Part shown: positions 39,101-46,610 of the stretch, one piece after another
Layout of the letters: each line of letters opens with the position of its first letter
Numbering within the stretch: the first letter of the stretch is position 1
Assembly: GCF_017654505.1 (NCBI RefSeq)
Contig: NC_054538.1
Coordinates: forward strand, 27,119,674 to 27,183,673
Reading direction: 5' to 3'
DNA from: Polyodon spathula
Lineage: Eukaryota > Chordata > Actinopteri > Acipenseriformes > Polyodontidae
Length of the DNA stretch: 64,000 nt
Position numbers and translations under genes: made by a program
Notes under the pieces: model-generated
Databases searched by the model: none
Seen by the model: the letters and a program-made list of their open reading frames with translations, nothing else
What the model was told of the DNA's origin: nothing

Positions 39101-42100
39101 TTTAGGAGGTAAATACCCATTTGGTAATGGTTACACTTAGTACTTGAATGGGAAAAAACACTGTATGTTTGTTCAATGAAAAACTGTACAAATCTGGACA
39201 AGCATAAAGTTGTTACCCTTGCGTATTCAATTTTCAACGTGCAGCACCCAACATAGATATCAGCTCCGTTGAGGGCAGCTTTGGCTTTTTGAGCACTTTG
39301 AACAGATTCGAATGTAAGTACAAGTTAAGGATCATTACATACCCTGTGTTGTCTTTTCTTCCTAACTGTACAGCTACAGCCAAAACTGTTGCATCACCTA
39401 TACTTTTAGGATTGAGACACTGGAAGCCATAATAGTAGTATAGTACTTCATGTTAAATTTAGAATATGTCAATTTTTTTAATTTGTCAGTTTTTTGTACA
39501 TTATATGCTAAACTACAAAGCGGTATGTAATTCAATGTTAACGTAACATTATTCATCAGGTTTCATTCAACTTTATGAAGCAAAATGAGTTCATTCTATA
39601 GGGGGATGCAAAACATTTGGCCATAGCTGTAGATTCATATTTAAAGGGGCCTACAGGTAAAAAAAAAATACATTTCTGAAAATGACCCTCAATTAATACG
39701 TCTTTTAAAGTGGCAATCTTCATAGAAGATAATAATTTGGTGCTTGTCTATGAAACTAGGCTTGACAACCTGTCATTTCAAAGCCAGGTAACCTAGCATG
39801 CTGTAGTTTCAAGTGCAATTCATAAATGAGCTGTAGTACTGAACTGAGACAAAGATCAAATTATTGTTGTCTATAAAGGCCGTACAGACAACTATCAATT
39901 GTAAATATTTAGCTTTCCAGATTATTTTTTTAACCCAGTCAAGGGACAAAAATACATTTTTTTAGATACTTTTCTAAAATAAATCAATCTCTCCCACAGA
40001 GATTTACTGCGTCCCTGACACGGAACACTTTGCGAGGACAGCAAAAAAACGAAAACATTTTTTTCTTTGCAAATCTGTTTTTTGAGCATGAATCAAGGTC
40101 AGTAAAACATCAGGAGATACATTTTTTAAAAGCTAAGAAGCATGTTGAGTTTCCTTTGCAACGACTGCAGCAGATCTATGACCATCTCTTAAAATAGTAC
40201 AATGGAGTTTCATTTGCTCTCGTTGTATAGGTCATAGCATCAGATATTGGTTGAGGTTATCGTCCAACTCTCAGGCTATTGCATTTACCACTCTCATTTG
40301 GTAGACACTGTGCATTGCACCCAGCTCTTTGGCACGCTTCCCGAGCAGGATAGTTTACCACTTTTTCATTTAACCAAGAGGGTTCATTTCTAACAAAAAC
40401 TATAAAGTTATTCTGGTCCCGATCGGAATAATCTACTTGTAAAACAAACAGCGCATTATTTTCATGACAAAGCTGGTAAGAAGGCTTTTTACTGGCACAA
40501 CCAACACTGAGTTGCACTGGACTGGAAGAGTGAAAGAGGCAGTTTAGTCCCTTTCTGCTCCAAATGAGCAATCAGTGCAGCTCATTGAAACGTCTTCCTT
40601 CAGCTCTGCAGCTGCAGTGGAAAACTACACATTCCCAGTTAATGGATGGATCTAAAAGGATATTCCACCATGGCCTGTATGCCATTCCTCTTGAATATTA
40701 CAATACGGAGGACGTTTCCAGTCGGGTTGCAGACAGTGTATAAAACATCCTGTAAAAAGAAGACAAAAACACAGAAATAAAATTAAAAAAGCTAACGAAC
40801 ATCAGTTACTTATAAATGGTTCATTGGGTTTATCATGTAAATGATATGTCCATTATTGACACTGCAGCTAGGGCACTAAATAAACCTGCTCATGCAAACA
40901 AAAAAAAGAAAAATGAATAAAAACCAACAACACATTAATTTGTTTTAAATAAATAAAAAATACTGTAACTGAAACGTCTGGTTAGATTACTGGAAACTAT
41001 CAAATACTGTAAACAAGTAAAGCGCAAGTAATCTGTACTTTCTGTGTAATTTGAAAATAAAACTGTAAAAATCTGGACCAAAACACAATAGGCTTGCGTC
41101 AATGTTATAGGAACCGGAAAAAAACAGAAAAAAACACCCTGATTTGTGGTAGAGATTTCCCGCAGTTTCAATATGGTGTTTTGCTTATAAGCTACAGATT
41201 ATTTTTTTGTGTATCTACGGAACAATAAAGATAAGAATTTAAAGCACTTACCATTATTCTCACATTTAAAGGTCATGTTTTTATTCCAAGCTTTACCCTG
41301 TACAATAAGGCCCACACCTTAAAAGCAGTATGCTACACAAAAATGAAGCGAGTTACGTCTGATGGTTTCCACTCGTGAGCGTTATATTTATAAAAATATA
41401 TTCTCTGCATTCAATATGCACTCACTTCAAAGGGTTTCTCATTCCTTGGCACAATTTCGAGGCAGTCAGTTGTGTGCCGAATGGCTTCACTAGATTGCAA
41501 ATAAAAGACAGCGTTCTTACCGTTGTTATGGGGTAAAGAGGATTCTGAATGGACAACAGCAAGACATTATTGCCGCTGTTGGGGTTGTCTGAGTGTGTCG
41601 GCCGGGTGATCTTTTTACTGGTAGAATAATTCAAGAAGGCTTGCTGTCCAGCTATGTAGACAGCCTCATTGGCTCCGCACGCCACACACTTGTCAGCACT
41701 TTCAACCCCCTCAAACTCCACCAGAGCCTGCCTCTTAAAAGGCATCATCATCACGTAACTGGAAAAGTAAAAGGGAATGACAAGTTAGCATTCTAATCAG
41801 GTCAAGTAAGAGACAACACTCTGAGCTGCTCAGCACACCGGTCATGTAACAGAACAGTCCTTTCTTTGTGCTTTGACCTTTTATTATATACATTTTTTTT
41901 CATGAAGGCTCATTATCCAGTTGGTTTGTAAACATCACATGATTCCAGATGTGCCAAGCTAACATGTCACTCAAGCAACATTGTGATGGGATGATAATCC
42001 AAACGAGCAACATCTCCACACACTGCAAGGGACAGATAATGCCAGCTAGAAAGGCTAAATATAAAGAGCAGATGATACAGTGTGCCCAAAGTGGTAATAG

Positions 42101-43405
42101 ATCAGTAAAGGAAAAATGTCACCTAAATGACATACTACCATTGATATGCCTGTCATCAGTCATGCTTTTTGGATATCATGATGAGCTGAGATTCGACATG
42201 CAACATTACTCAGGATTTGCATCTGTAAACAGTGTTGCAACTGGAGGGCACAAAACAGCTGTGCTTGGTTATGAACACAGCATGATGTTGCCCTATGGCA
42301 ATAAAACCTGCATTGCAGCACATGGAACAAACAATGTGTTACACTATGATGAGTAAGAAAAAAGAAAAAAAAATTCTGAAATGTTTAAAAAAAAAAAAAA
42401 AAAAAAAGCCATGAACATTTCAATTTTGCAAAAAAAAGTACCTAAGTTTCCACTTACAACCTCTATATCAGAAATACTGCAGGAAACAACAAAACTGTCT
42501 TTCCTTTTGTAGGTATGGAACTAGTCCTTCTTATTAGACCAGAATTTACATGGAAGGCAGAAGGGCTAAATGCTGGTTTCACAATGTAGCCATATGCCAA
42601 ATTAATAGTAAAATGTGGCTTTGCAATTCCACAAAACTAAACTTATTATTCTTGATCAAGCAGTTGGTTGTAATAACAGCAGACCACAAGATACAACAAA
42701 AAACATACATCATTGTCATTTTTTAAATATGGACAACGTAGACTTGGAATCAGCCTGCAAGGCAAACAGTGTAATGTGAACTGTCTTGGAGAACACTAAA
42801 AATAAGCTATGAATTTGCCATGAATGAAAGTTGACATCTTCACTGGTAAATTGTATTCGAGCTCTGAATGCATTCCACATACTGTGAAAACCTGTAACAA
42901 GACTTGGTAAAGTGACAGTAACCCATACTGGAACATGTTGAGATTAGTCATTTGCTCAGACAACAGATTGTAAACTATACTAAAAATGCCCTGTCTAGTC
43001 TGTTTTATGTTTTTTAAGCTTCAATTGAATACAAAATCAGCAGTAGTACAGCTGTAAATGTTTTACACAACTACAACACCACTGATGTTTGGTTTCTACA
43101 GCTGCTAGCAGCCCAGATTTCATTATGATAGCATGGTTTGGGTCAGCACCTTGGCGAGAAAGGGATTTGTTACAGTCTAATTTTTTGTTGCTCTCTTGAG
43201 CGGCTGAATAAGCAGGCCTGACAACACATAAAAAAGTGATTGGAAATGTTGGCCAGCTAATATTATAGCCACAAGCTAAGACGCACCATATCGTCCCGAA
43301 CTTCTCCAGGGCTTCAACCAGGTCTGCCTCCACGACGGACTCACACAACCCCCGCACATGGACCACCGGGGAGGGGGGAATCCGGTGGGTTTCGTTCCCA
43401 TTGTC
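18481..43405 (-). CDS. HNRNPLL: HNRNPLL gene, 12 coding exons (2-12 plus last); first exon not in window
   Basis: hnRNP L-like, a nuclear RNA-binding protein with four RRMs; the family binds CA-rich RNA and controls alternative splicing (CD45/PTPRC exons in mammalian lymphocytes). Twelve exons total 1446 bp, 481 codons and a stop; mammalian HNRNPLL is about 540 residues, so roughly 60 N-terminal residues are missing. RRM1 starts at SPVVHVRGL with RNP1-like RQALVEF; RRM2 at VLLLSIQN with IQAMVEFE; RRM3 at VAMVSGLH with [11 protein letters not shown]4 at VLHFYNVP with GLLEFE. The C-terminus is [10 protein letters not shown]. It is HNRNPLL rather than HNRNPL because of [32 protein letters not shown] and [13 protein letters not shown], and because the HNRNPL proline/glycine-rich linker is absent. 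Every exon is open and phases agree at all 11 junctions, so the gene looks functional. Ten introns are GT-AG and one is AT-AC. Confidence 0.96.
19714..19785. repeat. (TG)n-(TA)n microsatellite
   Basis: A short TG run (19709-19722) continues into about 31 TA units, in the intron between exon K and exon L. Confidence 0.97.
19966..20064 (-). CDS. HNRNPLL: HNRNPLL coding exon K (RRM4)
   Basis: 99 bp. Acceptor tttcctttag, donor gtaagtgg. Encodes [20 protein letters not shown] and [13 protein letters not shown] with a split Asn codon at the end. The GLLEFE segment is RNP1 of RRM4. Confidence 0.95.
20146..20203 (-). CDS. HNRNPLL: HNRNPLL coding exon J (RRM4)
   Basis: 58 bp. Acceptor gttcccag, donor gtaagtac. 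Encodes [19 protein letters not shown] plus the first base of a Pro codon completed by the next exon. A TAA/CAA microsatellite follows the donor at 20097-20131. Confidence 0.94.
20342..20357 (+). promoter_or_regulatory. CTCF-like motif
   Basis: tcaccactagatggtgctca matches the CTCF core CCASYAGRKGGCRS at all but one or two positions. Motif match only; no evidence of binding. Confidence 0.35.
20959..21160 (-). CDS. HNRNPLL: HNRNPLL coding exon I (RRM4 start)
   Basis: 202 bp. Acceptor gtttttcaaag, donor gtgaggctt. Encodes [59 protein letters not shown] and CVTEEELQQ. The most conserved exon of the protein, nearly invariant between fish and mammals. Confidence 0.96.
21776..22170. repeat. 36-bp minisatellite, about 11 units
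   Basis: Unit contains CTGCAATCTGCAGCATGCTC followed by tgtgcatattaaaacc. Because 36 is a multiple of three, both strands read as long repeat-encoded open frames, which are artefacts. The array begins after a run of ten A and ends about 10 bp from the 5' splice site of HNRNPLL exon H. Most units differ at one to three positions. Confidence 0.96.
22182..22303 (-). CDS. HNRNPLL: HNRNPLL coding exon H (RRM3 end)
   Basis: 122 bp. Acceptor tcattccag, donor gtaagattt. Encodes [20 protein letters not shown] and [20 protein letters not shown], then V and a split Cys codon. The donor lies about 10 bp from the last unit of a 36-bp minisatellite. Confidence 0.95.
22484..24178 (+). mobile_element. Penelope-like retroelement with inverted terminal repeats
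   Basis: Arms 22484-22635 and 23976-24178 are inverted copies sharing aaatcagaaaaaa, cacgaa-aatcattta, tcaaatccgagacccataga and attcaaaacacagttgca blocks. Between them lies a truncated Penelope ORF: a reverse-transcriptase linker segment ([14 protein letters not shown] at about 22803, [15 protein letters not shown] at 22886) and a GIY-YIG endonuclease (23161-23565). Penelope elements are known to carry pseudo-LTRs that may be inverted. Most of the reverse transcriptase is missing. Confidence 0.88.
23161..23565 (+). pseudogene. Penelope GIY-YIG endonuclease domain fragment
   Basis: 134 codons. [20 protein letters not shown] carries the VIY and YVG halves of the GIY-YIG motif, with a Cys-rich stretch before it ([19 protein letters not shown]) as in Penelope and Neptune elements, then [25 protein letters not shown] and FMGIEKV, typical of the same family. 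The C-terminal part of the domain is followed by a stop (23566), so it may be slightly shortened. Confidence 0.88.
24530..25038 (+). mobile_element. Tc1-like transposon, 3' half
   Basis: Plus strand reads [20 protein letters not shown] and later [20 protein letters not shown]: the second Asp and the Glu of the DDE triad in Tc1/mariner. Three stops follow. The right end is the fish Tc1 TIR: tatgtaaacttttgactaca and caactg, then TA at 25039. The left half is missing. Confidence 0.9.
25090..25703 (+). mobile_element. Solo LTR, copy 1 (same family as 44392-44985)
   Basis: Begins TGTGGC and ends TGACA, flanked by an identical 5-bp duplication gttcc at 25085-25089 and 25704-25708. TATA-like cataaaag at 25371, attaaa polyadenylation-like signal near 25585, then a CT-rich U5. 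614 bp. About 80 percent identical by eye to the second copy. No internal retroelement sequence beside it, so it arose by recombination between two LTRs. Confidence 0.88.
25902..26040. repeat. DIRS terminal-repeat derivative
   Basis: Starts gaaaacgttaggttatta, contains tggttccctgaaatagaaat, and its right half is the inverse of the middle of its left half (gggtatttatcctctaatacc). Same termini as the DIRS element at 36269-39154. It is essentially two terminal repeats joined without the internal region. It ends about 20 bp from the HNRNPLL exon G donor. Confidence 0.75.
26061..26284 (-). CDS. HNRNPLL: HNRNPLL coding exon G (linker and RRM3 start)
   Basis: 224 bp. Acceptor ttgttcttcag, donor gtgagtggg. 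Encodes [40 protein letters not shown]3 RNP2 VAMVSGLH, and [18 protein letters not shown]. Flanked on one side by a 1-kb short-period satellite (26290 onward) and on the other by a DIRS terminal-repeat derivative ending about 20 bp from the donor. Confidence 0.95.
26266..26284 (+). promoter_or_regulatory. CTCF-like motif inside exon G
   Basis: gcagtagggggcagtgagaa matches the CTCF core well, but the bases are also fixed by the coding sequence CPLLPL of exon G. Match only. Confidence 0.25.
26320..27315. repeat. Short-period satellite, CAATCTGTTAAATCTGTTTCT type
   Basis: About 1 kb of irregular 16-24 bp units on the theme tctcaatctgttaaatctgt, with variants such as tctcaatctgttgaatctct and ctgtgaaaaccctgtttttc. 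It starts about 35 bp from the acceptor of HNRNPLL exon G. Confidence 0.95.
27405..27790 (+). repeat. LTR-like sequence
   Basis: tgtcactgaggcagggcag, gctataaatggtgtgtg as a TATA box, a GT-rich body, and gtgtgactgtgacgctaccc near the end resemble a retroelement LTR. Neither the end nor a target duplication could be placed. Confidence 0.45.
28425..28805 (+). repeat. SINE-like interspersed repeat, copy 2
   Basis: Same family as 15250-15600: ccaatttggaatgcccaat, cagcaattcctcac, ctcgggagaccgga, gagctacagacctctggagg, acaggccagcaggg, gggccaatac, ggatgcgaacctgcg. More GC-rich than its flanks. Confidence 0.6.
29095..29384. repeat. 290-bp near-perfect palindrome
   Basis: Left arm 29095-29241 and right arm 29244-29384 are inverted copies (about 145 bp each, roughly nine differences) separated by only 2 bp. 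Centre is tactgtaaatacagta. RNA from either strand would fold into a very long hairpin. No TIR of a known family at the outer ends. Confidence 0.95.
29356..29706 (-). pseudogene. Transposase-like protein, C-terminal fragment
   Basis: 116 codons. [32 protein letters not shown] and [14 protein letters not shown] resemble the C-terminal part of an uncharacterised TE-like protein seen in many fish genomes, in which 'DRVDxFFY' precedes the hAT-like WEVVKxLLxLSHGQA region. Here the frame stops inside the palindrome. Function of the family unknown; identification by memory only. Confidence 0.5.
29891..30468 (-). pseudogene. Transposase-like protein, middle fragments
   Basis: Two overlapping minus-strand frames (30468-30103 and 30106-29891) shifted by one base. 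The second contains [20 protein letters not shown] and [20 protein letters not shown], matching the 'ITPFLTKYQTDxPMLPFL' theme of the family that includes the 29356-29706 fragment. The frames look like one protein broken by a frameshift. Confidence 0.5.
31995..32066 (-). CDS. HNRNPLL: HNRNPLL coding exon F (linker)
   Basis: 72 bp, phase 1 in and 1 out. Acceptor tttttcag, donor gtgagtttc. Encodes [20 protein letters not shown] and DSGYG, the linker peptide that sets HNRNPLL apart from HNRNPL. Being a multiple of three, it could be skipped without loss of frame. Confidence 0.95.
32228..33480. mobile_element. Mariner/Tc1-type non-autonomous element, long copy
   Basis: Ends CAGCTATGGCCAAACGTTTT and, inverted, CAGCTGTGGCTAAAGGTTTT, each flanked by TA (32226-32227 and 33481-33482). 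1253 bp, no transposase motifs seen; the interior may carry other insertions. Shares subterminal tttcattcaactttatgaag-type blocks with the short copy at 39371-39629. Confidence 0.8.
33582..33643. repeat. (TA)n microsatellite
   Basis: About 31 uninterrupted TA units in the intron between exons E and F. Confidence 0.97.
35570..35587 (+). promoter_or_regulatory. CTCF-like motif (strong)
   Basis: accagtagggggcactagag: CCAGTAGGGGGCAC matches CCASYAGRKGGCRS at every position. Lies inside the intron between exons E and F. Motif match only. Confidence 0.5.
36099..36163. repeat. (TA)n microsatellite next to exon E
   Basis: About 32 TA units ending 19 bp from the exon E donor (36181). Confidence 0.97.
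36182..36254 (-). CDS. HNRNPLL: HNRNPLL coding exon E (linker after RRM2)
   Basis: 73 bp. Acceptor tttccaatag, encodes [20 protein letters not shown] and LVRR plus one base of a Gly codon; donor gtaaggtta. A (TA)n tract starts about 20 bp downstream of the donor, and a DIRS element begins about 15 bp upstream of the exon, so both splice sites are crowded by repeats. Confidence 0.95.
36445..37810 (-). pseudogene. DIRS gag-like ORF (LAP2alpha-like domain), frameshifted
   Basis: Starts near 37810 in a 256-codon open frame with a Cys-His cluster ([20 protein letters not shown] then C-x6-C), then Ser-rich and charged stretches. After frameshifts downstream comes [20 protein letters not shown] (about 36990-36930), [36 protein letters not shown], and [20 protein letters not shown] with [14 protein letters not shown] near 36560-36500. 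This order is that of DIRS-family gag, the source of the LAP2alpha-specific domain of mammalian thymopoietin. At least one frameshift near 37040. Not functional. Confidence 0.8.
37860..38420. repeat. Two tandem ~280-bp units in the DIRS leader
   Basis: Unit 1 (about 37860-38121) and unit 2 (about 38122-38420) share ctggtttggtgact, gggtccacc, gcagtta, gggtagcact, cacgctactggcaaa, gtactcacacga and gcctgcttgtta in the same order. Inside each, gtaccagtacggtacgg is itself repeated. They lie upstream of the gag-like ORF and may be its leader or promoter repeats. Confidence 0.8.
39217..39313 (-). CDS. HNRNPLL: HNRNPLL coding exon D (RRM2 end), begins after an AC acceptor
   Basis: 97 bp. Its first A completes GA|A TTC GAA, giving [20 protein letters not shown] followed by [13 protein letters not shown]. 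The acceptor dinucleotide is AC, not AG; there is no AG in the preceding 30 nt. Donor gtaacaac, phase 0. Confidence 0.93.
39314..40663 (-). other. HNRNPLL: U12-type AT-AC intron of HNRNPLL
   Basis: 1350-bp intron. 5' splice site ATATCCTTTT at 40663-40654, branch site TCCTTAAC at 39331-39324 (perfect consensus), acceptor AC at 39315-39314, branch adenosine about 11 nt from the exon. These are the three diagnostic elements of minor-spliceosome introns, and splicing here gives the conserved AMVEFES peptide. It also holds a mariner-type element (39371-39629) and a 104-codon open frame of unknown meaning (40257-40571, minus). Confidence 0.92.
39371..39629. mobile_element. Mariner/Tc1-type non-autonomous element, short copy
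   Basis: 259 bp. Ends CAGCTACAGCCAAAACTGTT and, inverted, CAGCTATGGCCAAATGTTTT, flanked by TA on each side. Contains gaatgaaacctgatgaat in inverse orientation compared with the 32228-33480 copy. Sits in the U12-type intron. Confidence 0.85.
40664..40749 (-). CDS. HNRNPLL: HNRNPLL coding exon C (RRM2), ends at a U12-type donor
   Basis: 86 bp. Acceptor tttttacag, then [20 protein letters not shown] and NGIQAMVE. The exon ends ATG GTG GA, and the intron begins ATATCCTTTT, the consensus of U12-type AT-AC introns. No GT donor at this place keeps the conserved reading frame. Confidence 0.93.
41521..41758 (-). CDS. HNRNPLL: HNRNPLL coding exon B (RRM1 end, RRM2 start)
   Basis: 238 bp. Acceptor cttttccag; its first T completes the Cys of [12 protein letters not shown]. 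Contains RRM1 RNP1 ([10 protein letters not shown]), [18 protein letters not shown], and RRM2 RNP2 ([17 protein letters not shown]). Donor gtaagaacg, codon phase 0. The family usually has V after IT where this protein has T. Confidence 0.95.
41759..43286 (-). other. HNRNPLL intron between exons A and B
   Basis: Contains a 135-codon plus-strand frame (41949-42356) followed at 42384-42405 by a poly-A tract, and a mostly unique remainder. No second exon is required by the coding phase. Confidence 0.6.
43287..43405 (-). CDS. HNRNPLL: HNRNPLL coding exon A (start of RRM1)
   Basis: 119 bp, phase 0 in and 2 out. Acceptor ttggttccag before GAC AAT GGG; donor gtgcgt after the TG of a split Cys codon. 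Encodes the end of the N-terminal region and RRM1 RNP2 with [20 protein letters not shown]. Probably exon 2 by comparison with the mammalian gene; residues before HRIPPSP belong to the variable N-terminal segment. Confidence 0.93.
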
Positions 43406-44391
43406 CTGGAACCAAGAGACAAGATACCACATGTACAGTAGTCCGTCGCATATCTGTTTGCGGTGGGACCAGAGGAAGGGCATATATATAAAAAGTCGGA
43501 TAAATGAATTGTGTTTAAAATACCATTATACACAGCTGCAACAATTACTATATTCACACAATTATTGTTTTAAGAGTCCACTCTGGAGTTGGGTACAATA
43601 GTACAAACGTACGATAATACAGAACCCCAACACCCCCACCAGCACACACCAGATGGGCGGATCAGTTATATGTTTTATCACTATGTATTGTATTGATATG
43701 ACAGACTCCGGTAGTGTGTTTACATATACAGTTATATGTGTTCTTCACTGCACCACAGGCATATCCGCATCCAATGTGTGCCATCAAAGTACAGAAATGA
43801 AGATTGAGAGAAAGATGAAGAGGGGAGGGGGGGGGGCTGCCTGTTATCTTTGCTGTGTGTTGTCACACATCTGTAAATTAATTGTATAAATACATCATAC
43901 ACCCATCTTGTGGCCTGTTGCTTTATTAATCTATTCCAGATTGCTGCGTATTACAGGTGTAGGGGTGAGCAGCTGCATGTCAGAGAGACAATCACTGTCA
44001 GGGCGCTCTAGCTGTGAAAGGCATGCTTATGTTTTCCTAAAGCCAGACTGGAGATACGAGCAACCAATCAAAGACCTGTATTATCTCTGCAGCAGTCCAA
44101 TCATAAGTTAGCTGAAGCAGGACAAAAAGTTATGTTAACTGTAATTTCTGGCTGTTTATGCATCTGTCCAGTCTGCTGAATGTTGATGTTGCTAATTGTA
44201 CAGAGACTGTTAATTTATTGAGAAATCATAGTAGGCTACAATTAACATTTTAGGAGTGTATTTAGAATTAATTATTATTCTTACAGAAAAAAAAAAAAGT
44301 GTCATAACGAAAAAAATCCATTCCAGCAACACTCAAAATTTACAAACTGAGCTTAATTATCATGTTCAAATGGGTGAATAGAATGAATAAC
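43406..44391 (-). other. Start of presumed HNRNPLL intron 1
   Basis: No further exon upstream of 43405 could be recognised to 64000. A G-run (43822-43836) and several short open frames only. Confidence 0.5.
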
Positions 44392-44985
44392 TGTGACAAA
44401 GTGCCAGCCCCTATGTATACTGTCTGTTATATGTTGCGTGTGGTGTGTTAAATGTTGGTGTATAGTCATTGGTACACGGGATATAAACGGGTCTGTGTAA
44501 CACGAGTGTTTAAAATGTATATTTGTATTTAGGCACGAGGATTGCACAGCACTTCACGTGGAAGTAAAAAGTAATAATATGTGAGCACGGGGAATTGCAC
44601 TTTATTAATTCACGTGCAGTTGTACCGAGACTCCAACTGAATGATTGATTAGCAGTCGAGTCTTGGTAGAGTTGCAAAAAAGCAGCATGTTTTCACCCAC
44701 TCGCGGTTCGGTGAGTGGAGAACAGGATAGGCGATGGAGGTAATCATTGTGATCATAAATAATATAAATAAACTATCTGCTCACCGTGTTTTGTTAGTCC
44801 GCTTTTTTTGTTTGTTTATTTTGGCGAATGTGCCGTGTCCTTGTGTTTTTGTTTGTTACCACCGTTTATTTTCTGTTCTGTTTATTTATTAGAGACCATT
44901 CGCTCAGCTATACCAAACTCCACCTCTCTGTCATTTATTTCCTGTCTCTGGTCTGACTCCACCCACTCCGGCCATCTTTGTGACC
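44392..44985 (+). mobile_element. Solo LTR, copy 2 (same family as 25090-25703)
   Basis: Begins TGTGACAAAG and ends TTTGTGACC, flanked by identical ataac at 44387-44391 and 44986-44990. Shares tgttgcgtgtggtgtgtta, gtatagtcattggtacacgg, gtatttaggcacgagg, gcacagcacttcac and gttgtaccgagactcc with copy 1. The last base has changed (CA to CC). Confidence 0.86.
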
Positions 44986-46405
44986 ATAACATAAAGCATT
45001 TCTATGTATTGTGTATATAAGAATGCTTGATTGATGTTTACTTTGCAGTTGAATGAACTCGTTGCATTTACAAAATCAGAGAGTGCGCTACCACAGTAGA
45101 CTTTGTAACTGCACGACTTGCATAAAATAAAAAAAAAGTTTGAAAAAAAAAAAAAAAAAAAAAACTGACAGTATCCAAAGCCTTTTTTTTTTTTTATTTT
45201 ACTTCAAAAACATACAGCTATGTCGGATCAGCTGGCCTTTAAAGAAACCTATATAGTATTTCCTTGTGATACAATACTGTCCGTATTCAATAAAATAGTG
45301 GCGTTATCAGTACATTCATTTGAAAAGTTGGCACCTAGTTATGGAGCCAGTTGTGTATTTGAATGGTCTGTATGTATGTGTGCAGGATATATTGTGTTGT
45401 CTTGTCTGCTGTCATATCGGTACATACTGTGGCAACAGCAATGATAGCAGCTGGTCGAGGTAATGCCATTACTAATGTCCATCATTCTGCATTCTCGCTT
45501 GGCTGTTGTGTGCACTTGCTATATTGGTAGTGAATGTGCAGATGTTTTTGCGAGGCACAAACAGATTTGCGAATTTCTCCAAAAACTGCTATATTCCAAT
45601 GTCTGCTACTTTGTGCCTTTTTGGAATAGCTCTCTTTTTGTGCCAAAGCACTATTTTTTTGCGAGGCACAAATTTAGCGAGGGGATTGCGCGAAGATCAA
45701 AGATCAGGCCCAGTATGTGTTAAGGAAGATGATACTTATTGCTTTTATTCATTTTAAAACTATGTTTGTTTTTTTTATTGTGTTGCAAAACTACCTTAAT
45801 ACACGCTTGTGTCCCAATATTTACAGGGCTGTCTTTAGTGGGTTTTACTGTTTTTATTATTATTACAATGCAAACTGTTATTACCCACAGACAAACCTTT
45901 AATGATGTGGCTGAAGTGTTGTAATTTACTTATGTCGTTTCTATAAGGTTGTGCGCAGGCAGCTTTTTCATGATTGCATCTGAAGTATTTGCAGATGTTA
46001 GTGATATTACATAATAAATGCAGAGTCTCAAACAGTCGCTGGGGCTACTGGCAAATATTGTAAATAAACGCTGGAGCATTTATTTAAAGTTTTACATTAT
46101 ATCTCTGGCAAGCACACTAAATAACAAAATACAAATCCATTATCTTCCCACCACTTTTTTATCACAATCTGATTCAACAAACATGTATAAAAAACAATGC
46201 AGTTGAGTTGCAAATGAGAGGGAGTACATCACGACTTCTACGTAATACTCAGTGGTGTACACTGCATTTCATTGCCCCACAGCAAGTAACTGCAGAATAC
46301 GGAGTTAGTACGTGTACAGTACCAAACAATTTAAAAAAAATCCCATCTCTGGGATTTCATAGCAGCGAAATCATCCACAATCTTGTCCGTGTTCAATTGT
46401 CTTGC
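44986..46405. other. No gene recognised
   Basis: Poly-A (45147-45163) and poly-T (45182-45196) tracts. tttgcgaggcacaaa occurs twice (about 45548 and 45658). Several 60-80 codon frames without recognisable domains. Confidence 0.4.
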
Positions 46406-46610
46406 TCATACTTGTTCTATGCTCAACAAGGCTAGTCCAGGCAGTCTTTCTTGAAACATGGTACTTTTGGTGTGTGTTGTGATCAGCTTAAGTTTAGAAA
46501 ATGATCTCTCAGCAGTAGCAACAGTGACAGGAATGATTAAAAATAGCTCTGGCAACCATGCAAGCAGTGCAAAATAATCCCATTTAGATGATGACACTCC
46601 AGCAAAAAAA
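46406..46610 (-). pseudogene. hAT transposase C-terminal (dimerisation) fragment
   Basis: Minus strand reads SSSKWDYFALLAWLPELFLI, PVTVATAERSFSKLKLITTH and STMFQERLPGLALLSIEQV, the C-terminal hAT dimerisation motif in the ZMYM/TTF-type group. An isolated fragment with no detectable TIRs. Confidence 0.85.

Larger units (their letters stand above)
36269..39154 (-). mobile_element. DIRS-like retroelement, internally deleted, with inverted terminal repeats
   Basis: Left repeat from 36269; 36312-36420 is inverted at 39020-39136, sharing tgtaaccattac, gggtatttacctcc, aacctataaaatat and gcccgcccc blocks. Between them only a gag-like ORF (minus) and a tandem duplication remain; reverse transcriptase, RNase H, methyltransferase and tyrosine recombinase are missing, so it is non-autonomous. 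DIRS elements normally carry inverted terminal repeats and lack target duplications. The 5' end by gag orientation is at 39154. It begins about 15 bp upstream of HNRNPLL exon E. Confidence 0.85.

Noticed and set aside
40257..40571. 104-codon frame in the U12 intron as an alternative exon
   Set aside because: No convincing splice sites with consistent phase and no recognisable domain.
43276..43557. 93-codon minus-strand frame
   Set aside because: Alternative frame across exon A; the true frame is the one reading VVHVRGL.
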